A stretch of DNA of 64,000 bases from Sipunculus nudus. Lineage: Eukaryota > Annelida > Sipuncula > Golfingiida > Sipunculidae. The translations under genes and the position numbers were made by a program. Positions 1-12,400 of this stretch are shown here, in pieces (position 1 is the first letter of the stretch; each line of letters begins with the position of its first letter). Location of the stretch: NCBI GenBank assembly GCA_026874595.1, contig CM049309.1, forward strand, positions 44,841,079 through 44,905,078, written 5' to 3'. Below the pieces are notes generated by a model. The model had not been told where the DNA came from. It made no database searches and worked only from the letters and a program-made list of their open reading frames with translations.

Positions 1-402
1 GGTATAACAGGGTTTAAGTTTACCTCAAGTGTATCATTTGTTTATACTGTGTCATAAAATTAAAAGATACCTGTGTCAGTGCGTTGCTACTTATGCAGGG
101 GGAAGGAGGGAAAAATGCTGTTGTTTAATGATTTGATGTGTACTCATTCTAATTATGGGGACTTAATAGAGTCCTGTCTTGTTATTTTTAGTCCAAATAT
201 CCCCATGTCATGTAATTCTTGTTGCAGTGTAAATATATTGATAAATACTTGTTTATGAAAACCTGGTCACAGCATGTAAACCAAGAGATTCAAGAGAGAT
301 GTTAGAGATTTAAACATCATACAATGTTCCTGCTCAGGTATATGCCAAAGTACTCTTTTATTTTTGTTTACCATTGTTTATTTCCTTCCTGTACTTCCCC
401 AG

Positions 403-493
403 AAACGTTGGGCACAAAAGGAAAAGGAATTGAGAAAAGCAATGGAGTCAACTAAACAAATACCAGGGAACTCAGACTTTGGAGCCATTAAAG
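403..493 (+). CDS. Exon a (residues 1-30 visible)
   Basis: Strong pyrimidine tract and CAG acceptor at 401-402, donor GTAAAT at 494. Reads [12 protein letters not shown] onward, a charged helical linker, and ends with one base of a split codon. Upstream positions 1-402 look like intron; I see no exon there. The following 346-bp intron holds nothing I recognise. Confidence 0.75.
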
Positions 494-3400
494 GTAAATG
501 AAAGACTGACATTTTGTTGACCATATATGAAGCACAACTTTCAATATTTATACCTGTGTTAGTAATCAATATATTCTCAAGTGATGATGTTGTGTCCCTT
601 GTGCTGCCATCTCTTGGCAGTGAAGAGAACTAAAAGAAATATGCTGACATCCAAGTTGTACTGAGATTCATACCTTTATAGGTGTTTATTAAGCCTCCCC
701 CCCCTCAAGATGTACTGAGATGCATAACTTTATATCTGTTTAGTCACCCTCTCAAGACTTTTCCTGTTAATGTTCTTTCATTTTGTGGATATAATACTGT
801 AAACCATATGTTTGATCAGAAAATCCCTTGCTGTTGCAGCCACTAAGCAGGAGAGGGTGCAGGCACAACAGATCTTCACCAGCACAGCAGCTTCCGGTAT
901 CCTCACCAACGATCTCGTCAAGATAATGGAGTGTGAACAGGTAGAGGGAGCATTCTATTAGTTGCAAATGCAGTACATATGCATAACATATGCGTATGCA
1001 GCCAGGAATTGCACTCATATTCTCTCAGAGTGATTCCATGTTTATGTATGTGTATATACTTGTGCATATGCAGCACATTTCGTTCACTCAGGGTAGCTTC
1101 ATATACTTACCGCATACGCACATATGGAATTTTTCTGCCTGTGTCATCCTGCATAATGCTGGATTGATAAAAGGTTGATGTGAAAATAATTGGAGGGAGA
1201 AATCCTTTACTGCAAAGCTCTTGTCACATACTACATACCTTGCAAAGTAAATGCAGATAAATGCTGTGACAGTAGCTTTTGTGACAATAAGGCAATGATT
1301 AACAAACCATACTGTAAAATGTGGGTCTTTGGTGTTCTTGTTATTTTATAAATTTTTCTTGAAAATACCTACATTAGTCAAGTTATTATACACAAGAAAT
1401 ATACTTGCAAAGATAACCTGTAATATCATAAATTGTTTGCTCAATAAAAGGTAACAAAGCCAAGGTCAAAATTATCACTAATTGTTAGAATGTATCATTC
1501 AAAGTGAAATCTTGCATGTTGATGAATTTTAATATAAGAGCATGGTATGGAAGAGTATCTTGATTAGTGAAAATTGTGTACATTAGAAAGTAATGTTATA
1601 TCCTAATAATGTGCCTTATGGCATCTCTTGTTTATATGACTTAGATTTGTATCTAATATCTGTATATACTATTTCTATGCAGGAGGCAGGGTTTACTGCC
1701 GATCCAATTGATGATAACATTTACCAGTGGTTAGTGAAAATGTACAACTTCCAGTCAGACAGGTGAGAAAGATTAATCAACATTGACAACATACCTGTCC
1801 ACTTATAAATCTTTCAGTTCTTGATTCTGTTAAACAGTTTCACAAGTACAGACACTTAGGCAGAGCATATTTTCTCATTTATACAGTTATTTAATTCTTT
1901 CATGGCTAAGATATGATTCAGGCATGATTGAGCATATTTTGACACTTTAGTAAATGATGTATGGTTTCAGAAATAAAGTGAAAGATAGAAAATGCTAGAA
2001 GCTGTGCAGAAAATTTAGTGTTCTACAGTTTTATTTTTATTAATTATCTATGTTTACTAATGCCACATATATTGCAGCTGTATCATTATTTTTTTCTGTG
2101 AATATTGCAGTGATCTTGCAAAGGATTTAGCAGACATAAAAAAGAACTTTGGATATGACTATATTGAACTAGAGATGGTAAGTCTGTGTGACCATGCATT
2201 TATGTTTGTGTTAGTAACTTGAAAAGACTATAGACATGTGTGTTTGTAAATAATTTTTTTTTCTCAGGGGCTCTTGGTATTGTAATAATTAAGAGCTCAA
2301 CTGTCATTTTGAACATTTTCAAGATCTCTTTATTTACGAGTGACTTAAAAATGACAATGTTTAATCCATCATGATACTGTACTCTGATAATGCATTGTTA
2401 AGACCTGTTTTGTTTCAGATGTGAATACTATGTGAACATAAAATGTGAAATAATTCTTGTTATTATCTTCATTTCAGGACTTCACCATAGACCTCTATCC
2501 ATTTTACCCACCCCTTGTCAAGGTTGTAAGACCCAGGCTACAGGTAAAACAATCTTAAATGTTCATACGTGGCAAAAAGATGTTTGAATTTTATAGAAGC
2601 AAATTGAAATCTGCCTGCCACATGTAGTAATACTCAAGGCATGGAAACCAATGATAGAACTTAATTAACAAAATAATATGTACTTGCTCTTTGATCTGGA
2701 TAACTGCTGTGGCATGGGATTGTTTAAAAGAGGAACATTTTTAAAATTATACTCTTGTAAAATTTATGTGCCAAAGGGAAAATTTTAATGTTGGTCCATT
2801 GAAAATCAATCCATGTATCAATGATGTTGTCATCACTGCTGTGTAATGCTTATGGATGTTTGCTTTTCAATTCAATCTGATTAATGTTTTCATATGTTTT
2901 ACTATATTCAGTTAAAATTAACACAGGAATTTATTTACTTGATCTGAAAAAAACGTGCTCTTGGTCCAGATATTCATTGAAATCATATCTCTTGGAATGC
3001 CTTGCCAGAGCTGTTCAGGATTTTAACATATATGTAAATGTTGCATGTAGGTGATCCACATATGTTTTGTTTAAATTAGTTAAATAATTACACGTGTTGA
3101 TTGAAATTAAATGAATTGTGTCTTGTACCTTTGTTCAGGGCTCCATGATGCAGCGAGTAACAAATATGGAGATTCTGAAGCTGTCGTATTGGAATGCCAC
3201 CAAGGATATGCAGAGCGTTTTGATGGATATCAAAAACTTCCTGCAGCAGTGGGCAAGGTAAGTTAATCAGTGAGGAAACAAAGGTACATTGAACTGTCAG
3301 GAATTTCAGGAACCAAAATCATCCTTGAATTCAGGGAAGACCTGAAAAAATCAGTATCCCAGTTTCTAGTTTGGGAAAATTGATACAAAATGAATTAAAG

Positions 3401-6400
3401 ATTGGAAAAGTCAGGAAATTTGATTTACCAAACAGGAAGTGGTCAGTTTGTCAAAATTTGTCCCTTGTCCAAATGACACACCTCCTGGATTATTGGCTGT
3501 TATGGCTTGGATATTGATTGATTGATCAATCTTTATTTCCCTTCACATAGAAGGAATTCAATACATGTTTGTAATAATGAACAATTTACAAAATACGGTT
3601 TGTGAAAACAAACGAAACATTAGCCAGGTGCACGATGCATATACATAATTAATTATACTGACAATACATACTTAAAATCCATATGGATCTAAAAATTACC
3701 ATCCCGCTGTCACATAACTTGCAATTTCACAAATAAAGGCACTATACCTCACATCATTGTATCCCCAGACAAAGTCGGGGGATACTATGTTTTCATACCG
3801 GTCCCGCCGCCGCCGCCGCCGCCGCATATGAATCTTGTTGGCGCAATAACCCAAAAAATATTTCACAGAACTTTACCAAACTTGGTATATGTATAGATAT
3901 GGGTAAGAGGATGACGCCTATTTAAAATGAGGTCATGACCTTTACTAGGAGAGTGTCCTTGACCTTGAATAGGTCCAATTTTGGGGAAAATCACACAAAT
4001 TCTTTAATATATCAAGAAATCTTGCATGGATTTACCCCAAAATCAAGTTGATGGAAGATCATGGATAGGGTTGTCATGTCATGAAACTGGTGGCGCAACC
4101 TATTATTCTTTACTTGTTTTCTTGCCGTTTAATACCCCCAAAATTGCCACCTTACAGTACTATGAGCATTATAAGTCAAAAACTAATGGACAGATTTCTT
4201 TTATTTTATGCATATACATAGGTATGGGTTATGGGATGATGTTTATTTAAATTGGGGTCATGACCTTTCCTATGAGAGTGGCCTTGACCTTGAATATTGC
4301 CATGTATGGTGAAAATCACACACCTCTTATGATATCTCCAGTGTTGATAGCCAAATGGATTTCAAACATGACTTATGTATGGCCCACCACTAAAGTAAGA
4401 ACCCTATAGGTTCTAGGGTCATGAGGTCAAAGGTCAAGGTCACTGGACTGGCATCTTAAAAGATACTGTGGATGCATTTTAAGCCAAACTTTCATCCCGG
4501 GTCTTCCGTCTTCAATATATAGCTCACTTGCCAATAGTGGATGATCCATATAAATTTTGGGGTCACAAGGCCAAAGGTCAAGGCCACAGGAGCTATCTGT
4601 CCAAAAATTAGTTTCTGGATGATAATTCCTGCTTTTATTAATGTATTGATTTCAAACTTGACTTATATATGTTCCATTGAAAAACCAAGACTCCAATTGA
4701 TTTTGGGGTCAAAGGTCAAGGTCACAGGACACATCTTTAAAAAGATTGTGGATGCATTTTCAGCCAAACATTTCATCTCAGACCTTTCTTCTTGCGCATA
4801 TAGTTCATCTGCCAATAGAAGAAGACCCCTATCAATTTTGAGGTCACAAGGTCAAAGGTGAAGGTCACAGGAGCCATCTGTCCAGAAATTAGTTTCTGGA
4901 TGATAATTCCTTCTTTTATTGATGTATGGATTTCAAACTTGACTTGTATTTGACCCATTGGAAAAGCAAAACCCGAATTGATTTTGGGGTCATAAGGTCA
5001 AAGGTCAAGGTCACAGGACACATCTTTTGAAAGATGTGGATGCATTTACAGCCAAACATTTCATCTCAGATCTTTCATCTTGCACATATAGTTCACCTGC
5101 CAAGAGAGGAAGACCCCTATCAATTTTGAGGTCACAAGGTCAAAGGTGAAGGTCACAGGAGCCATCTGTCCAGAAATTAGTTTCTGGATGATAATTCCTG
5201 TTTTTATTGATGTATGGATTTCAAACTTGACTTGTATATGCCCCATTGGAAAAGCAAGACCCTAATTGATTTTGGGGTCATGAGGTCAAAGGTCAAGTTC
5301 ACAGGACACATCTTTAAAAAGATTGTGGATGCATTTTCAGCAAAACATTTCATCTCAGACCTTTAATCTTGCACATATAATTCATCTGCCAAGAGTGGAA
5401 GACCCCTATCAATTTTGAGGTCCAGGGTCAAAGGTGAAGGTCACAGGAGCCATCTGTCCATAAATTAGTTTCTGGATGATAATTCCTCCTTTTATTGATG
5501 TATGGATTTCAAACTTGACTTGTATTTGACCCATTGGAAAAGCAAGACCCGAATTGATTTTGGGGTCATGAGGTCAAAGGTCAAGGTCACAGGACACATC
5601 TTTTGAAAGATGTGGATGCATTTACAGCCAAACATTTCATCTCAGATCTTTCATCTTGCACATATAGTTCACCTGCCAAGAGAGGAAGACCCCTATCAAT
5701 TTTGAGGTCACAAGGTCAAAGGTGAAGGTCACAGCAGCCATCTGTCCAGAAATTAGTTTCTGGATGATAATTCCTGTTTTTATTGATGTATGGATTTCAA
5801 ACTTGACTTGTATATGCCCCATTGGAAAAGCAAGACCCTAATTGATTTTGGGGTCATGAGGTCAAAGGTCAAGTTCACAGGACACATCTTTAAAAAGATT
5901 GTGGATGCATTTTCAGCCAAACATTTCATCTCAGACCTTTCATCTTGCACATATAATTCATCTGCCAAGAGTGGAAGACCCCTATCAGTTTTAATGGTCC
6001 AGGGTCAAAGGTGAAGGTCACAGGAGCCATCTGTCCAAAAATTAGTTTCTGGATGATAATTCCTCCTTTTATTGATGTATGGATTTCAAACTTGACTTGT
6101 ATATGTCCCATTGGTAAAAGCAAGACCAGAATTGATTTTGGGGTCATGAGGTCAAAGGTCAAGGTCACAGGAAATCTCTTTAAAAAGATTGTGGATGCAT
6201 TTTCAGCCAAACATTTCATCTCAGACCTTTCATCTTGCACATATAATTCATCTGCCAAGAGTGGAAGACCTATATCAATTTTGAGGTCCAGGGTCAAAGG
6301 TGAAGGTCACAGGAGCCATCTGTCCAGAAATTAGTTTCTGGATGATAATTCCTCCTTTTATTGATGTATGGATTTCAAACTTGACTTGTATATGCCCCAT

Positions 6401-9400
6401 TGGAAAAGCAAGACCCTAATTGATTTTGGGGTCATGAGGTCAAAGGTCAAGTTCACAGGACACATCTTTAAAAAGATTGTGGATGCATTTTCAGCCAAAC
6501 ATTTCATCTCAGACCTTTCATCTTGCACATATAATTCATCTGCCAAGAGTGGAAGACCCCTATCAATTTTGAGGTCCAGGGTCAGAGGTGAAGGTCACAG
6601 GAGCCATCTGTCCAAAAATTAGTTTCTGGATGATAATTCCTCCTTTTATTGATGTAAGGATTTCAAACTTGACTTGTATATGTCCCATTGGTAAAAGCAA
6701 GACCAGAATTGATTTTGGGGTCATGAGGTCAAAGGTCAAGGTCACAGGAAATCTCTTTAAAAAGATTGTGGATGCATTTTCAGCCAAACATTTCATCTCA
6801 GACCTTTCATCTTGCACATATAATTCATCTGCCAAGAGTGGAAGACCTATATCAATTTTGAGGTCCAGGGTCAAAGGTGAAGGTCACAGGAGCCATCTGT
6901 CCAAAAATTAGTTTCTGGATGATAATTCCTCCTTTTATTGATGTATGGATTTCAAACTTGACTTGTATATGTCCCATTGGTAGAAGCAAGACCCTAATTG
7001 ATTTTGGGGTCATGAGGTCAAAGGTCAAGGTCACAGGACACATCTTTAAAAAGATTGTGGATGCATTTTCAGCCAAACATTTCATCTCAGACCTTTCATC
7101 TTGCACATATAATTCATCTGCCAAGAGTGGAAGACCTATATCAATTTTGAGGTCCAGGGTCAAAGGTGAAGGTCACAGGAGCCATCTGTCCAAAAATTAG
7201 TTTCTGGATGATAATTCCTCCTTTTATTGATGTATGGATTTCAAACTTGACTTGTATTTGACCCATTGGAAAAGCAAGACCCGAATTGATTTTGGGGTCA
7301 TGAGGTCAAAGGTCAAGGTCACAGGACACATCTTTAAAAAGATGTGGATGTATTTTCAGCAAAACATTTCATCTCTGATCTTTCATCTTGCACATATGGT
7401 TAACCTGCCAAGAGAGGAAGAACCCTATCAATTTTGAGGTCACAAGGTCAAAGGTTAAGGTCACAGGAGCCATCTGTCCAAAAATTACTTTCTGGATGAT
7501 AATTCCTGCTTTATTGATGTATAGATTTCAAACTTGACTTGTATATGTCCCATTGGAAAAGCAAGACCCTAATTGATTTTGGGGTCATGAGGTCAAAGGT
7601 CAAGGTCACAGGACACATCTTTAAAATAATCAAGGTCACAGGACCAACATCTTCAACAAGATTGTGGATTGATAGATGAAAGAAACAATAAATATGCCAA
7701 GTGTCAGTATATGCTGCTAAAAATGGGGGCCTATTCTTAAAGGGGGGGGCCTACTATGTCTGGGGATACTCTGGCACCTGGGGTGCCAAGAAATGTCTAG
7801 TTTCTTTCTAATTCTTGCCATTCCGCACCAAGTTGAATGTCTAAAATGTCTCTGTTGTCCATACTACCCAATTTACATCTTAGTTCATACCCTATTACCG
7901 CTGCCATATTTTGCCACAACTGTATTCACAAATTAACCAAGCTCTGACAACTGATGAATAAATGTTCTGCTTTATCACATATTATCCTATAACAAGTTGC
8001 ACTTCATATCTTTTCCCTCGGGTATGATTATCATTCTTACTATTGTTATTAGCTTTTCATTAGGGGAATTTTAATCTCGGAAACATTATTCCAAAAAGTG
8101 AGGGCCATGAAAAATTCTTTAGGGAAATTATAGTCTTGGAAACATTCTTCCAGGAAATTAGGACTCAACATACAAATTTTGGAAATGATGGTCTCGAAAA
8201 TGTTCCTCTGGAAAATGATAGTCTTGTTAACATTTTCCTGGAAATGATGTTCTAGGAACAATCACATGGGAAATGATGGTCTAGGAAACATTCATCAGGG
8301 AAATTATGGTCTTGGAAACATCCATCTGGAAAATGATTGTCCAGAAAACATTCCTCAAGGAAATTATGGTCTAGGAAACATTCATCTTGAAAATTATGGT
8401 CTGGGAAACATTCATCTGGGAAATTATGGTCTAAGAAACATTCTTCAGTGAAATTATGGTCTAGAAAAATTCATCTTGGAAATTATGGTCTGGGAAATAT
8501 TCATCTGGGAAATTATGGTCTGGGAAACATTCTTTAAGGAAATTATGGTTTTCAGAAAAAATTCATCTTGGAAATTATGGTCTGGGAAACTTTCTTCAGG
8601 GAAATTTTGGTCTTGGAAATTATGGTCTGGGAAACATTCTTCTGTGAAATTATAGTCTGGGAAAAATTCATCTGGGAAATTATGGTCTGGGAAAAATTCA
8701 TCTGGGAAATTATGGTCTGGGAAAAATTCATCTGGGAAATTATGGTCTGGGAAACATTCTTTAGGGAAATTATGGTCAGAGAAATTATGGTCTGGGAAAC
8801 ATTCTTCAGAGAAATTATGGTCTGGGAAACATTCTTCTGTGAAATTATGGTCTGGGAAAAATTCATCTGGGAAATTATGGTCTTGGAAAAATTCATCTAG
8901 GAAATTATGGTCTGGGAAACATTCTTTAGGGAAATTATGGTCAGAGAAATTATGGTCTGGGAAACATTCTTCAGAGAAATTATGGTCTGGGAAATGTTCT
9001 TCAGTGAAATTATGGTCTGGGAAACACCTGGGGAATTATGGTCTGGGAAACATCTGGGAAATGATGGTCTTGGAAACATTCTTCTGGGAAATGGTGGTTT
9101 AGGAAACATTCATTCAGGAAATGGTGGTCACTCTGCTACACACTATTAAATACTCTATACGGGATATCCCTAATGCAGCTCATGTAGATGGAGGAGAAAA
9201 ATTACTGGCTGGTGCAGCAGGAAGCCCATTTGTGCAGGCAAGGGTGATTCAGCTGGACACTCAGTAGCAATGATGAAATTTACAATCCCCACTTAGTTAG
9301 CTTATATACGCTATGGACTCTTTAATTAAAATGATCATTGAATATATACAAGGTTACAATTGTTATGTACCAGAATATGCAATAAATTAAAGGAAACTTG

Positions 9401-12400
9401 CAAAATTTGACATATATCAATGACTGAATGAAACTGTGTATGTTTCCCTTGTATCATCCTACAATGAAGTTGATTCAAGATCAAATTCTAATGCAAACCG
9501 TGCTGCATAAAGCAATTTGTGATGTCTCTTCATGTTTCTGTAATATGTTTTAACACAGAATAATAAATATGATCAATAATAAGTGTCATGATGATCAGCA
9601 ATTAAAAACACTATGCCCAGTGCACACACAGCTGTGTTGAATGAATGGGCTGGTCAGGTTGGACGCTAGGGGGCACTGTTTCTTTGCCTGCAGTTTTTCA
9701 AGCAGGCAGTCATTTTCTGCCTCCAAACACAAAAATATCCATATTAGCAATATCCTGTATTGCAAAATGATTGATTAATAAATATCATATATACATTTTG
9801 CAGACTGGAGGTAAATAGTGAGAGGAATGATATGAAGAAATACCCTGGGGGTGCCTATGTTGACATAGAGCATCACTTATTACGACTAGCTCTGGTAAGT
9901 ACATCCTTGATGCTGGACCTGTTCCAGTCTGTCTTGTACATACCTATTTCAGATTTCTGTTGGTGAAAACTTCCTTTTGTGCTAATAGACAGTTTTTATA
10001 TGCTTCTCTATGACAGGGCGTATTATGATATACCCATGTTCCATCCATCTGATGTCGGTCCTTTAGCTTTTTGTCACCGTGATAACTTACCAAGGATTTG
10101 ACGGATTTTCAGGATACTCACCATAACTTCCTACCAATAGATTATCTTGCAGAGTTCGATTATTGACAAAGTCCACATATATTAAATTAGACCAGTGGTC
10201 ACCAAGCTACTTTGTAGTGTTGCAACGATAATTCACAAGGAATAGTATGGATTTTGAAGAAATTAAACAAAAATATTAACCAATATAACATCTGGCCAAA
10301 GTTTGATTTCTGGCAAAATCCATGCATATTAAATGAGGTCAAAGGTCACCATACTTTTGTGGTGTTTTGATGACTTAAAAACGATCTTATGGATTTTCAT
10401 GAAATATTAACCAGTGGAGTTTCTTAGCAAAATTCACGCATATGTAATGATGTCAGAGGTCTCAAGACATCTGACGGATATACTATGCACCCTTAGGTTG
10501 CTTTTGTTGACCGTGTTTCTGATTTAATTAAGTCATTCACCACTTGGGATGCACTTAAAAATAAGAATTGAGTAGAACAGAACAGAATATAGACTGGAAC
10601 TCTGCTCAAAAGTGATCCCTAGGATTGTTGATTTTATAACTGAAAGTTACTTTGAATTTACTGCCAATCAGGACAACAGTATTTCTGGTAGATCAACTTC
10701 TCAGTTATGTGCATGTTTCACTTGAATGTTCAATTGCTTTTATTCAAAAGGTCAGTGAAGTGAACCCCAGAGCAAACATTAAATATCAGGTCGAAGTTGA
10801 GAGAGCACCAGAGGTCAAACCCACTCCATCTAAGGTGAGAATACTGGAAATTTTTGATTAAGTGAAAGAGCTGGTATATCTGTTATATGCTTGGTTACAT
10901 ACACTTGGACAAATAATATGTTGGGAGGTCATATTAACTTTTTATTAACTTATGAACCATTGGTAGCTTGTTATGTTCTTGCTGATCTCAGTTTGCTGAT
11001 TAGTTTATATTATATATCTTGAGGGCAGCCATATCATCCCTCAGCCCTGCCAGTACCTCAGGCCAATATGGAAGACCATACTGTACAATAGGGCTGAAAC
11101 GGGTACAAAATTTTGGACTCGAGTACCCGATAGGCATAACCCGACTCGGACTCAAGTACTCGTTACCATGGCAACGCTGTAAAGTTAAACGGACATCTGT
11201 TTATCGATGCAAAGAATACATAAATTTGACTTTGTGACTCCAAACGAAGGAATAGATATAGATACCAAAATTTAACAGACAGGAAAAATCCATTCGAAAG
11301 CATATAACTCATACATGCATGTCTCTTCGAAATAAACTGTGCAGTATGATATTTACTTTGATAATGAATAAATTGGCCGAGACTGCCAGTAAATTTGCAG
11401 TTATATTCAGATATGCATGTACATACACGAGTACTTGAATCCGAATTATGGACTCGAGTACTCGGTAAGTATTACCCGGACTTGAGTACTTGAGTACTCC
11501 TTTCAGCCCTACTGTACAAGCTGGTTCATGATATTTTTAATAAATGACAACGCATGTTTTCAAGACAGTCAAGCATGTACAATCACTCTGTTTCAGCACT
11601 TCGACATTGCACACAGGATGGCACCTTCACACATCCAGGGTCCCAGTATGTTGTCAATATTATTCCTGGGCAGTTATTCCCTGATCACAGTGATGTCATA
11701 TGAATTGTAGTTGCCCGTCCAAGGCTGGTGTTTTTCTCTTGGTTCTCCAGTTTCCTCCACCCCTACAGAGTACAGACTACTGAGCACTAACATATGAGCC
11801 TTTTGAGAGTGACGTGATTAGTTATAATAACCTTTTGTACAATCCATGTTAAATAAATAAGTTTGTATTTTAATTGTGAAGCTTGTTGATTTTATTTTGG
11901 GGCATTGCATCACTGACTACTTTGAGGGTCAGACTGATATGAGCTCACTGGCGTTGATATGAACCTTATAGGATGTGTCTTTCACTTGTGCCTGAAACCT
12001 CAGTTTCCATGTGATAACATGCTTGACCAGTTAATAAATGAGTATACACATGTCCAACTTAGATCTTTTGATATCATCTCTAGGGGTGTCTGATCATACC
12101 ATGAGTCATATTTACTTTATTTATTTTCTGCAGGAGAAAGACAGAAAGAAGGAGGAATACTGGGCACCGGGTACAGGTTACGGACATGGCAGGAGGCCAG
12201 GTGGGGTCATATATCAGTTCATATACAAATCTAGAATGAGCTACCATATCTGTAATAATAGTGAACAGAAAAACTACTTGTATAGTTTTCTACAGCACCA
12301 GCAGTGTAACATGATTCTTTTCTCCATATCTTTGTAAAAATTTGCCATGTCCCCTTTTTCAGTGTTTCATGATTCAGTCTTTTTCATGATCCTTAAAATA

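Noticed and set aside
3505-3759. Possible LINE 3' end (TTGATTGATTGATCAATCTT) split by the 4-kb element
   Set aside because: Only a short suggestive word; no reverse-transcriptase sequence, and continuation after 7768 is not convincing.
4541-7437. Series of near-identical 60-120 codon ORFs
   Set aside because: They repeat at the 288-bp array period on both strands; no recognisable domain.
8552-9149. Overlapping ORFs of 80-114 codons on both strands
   Set aside because: 30-bp minisatellite artefacts.
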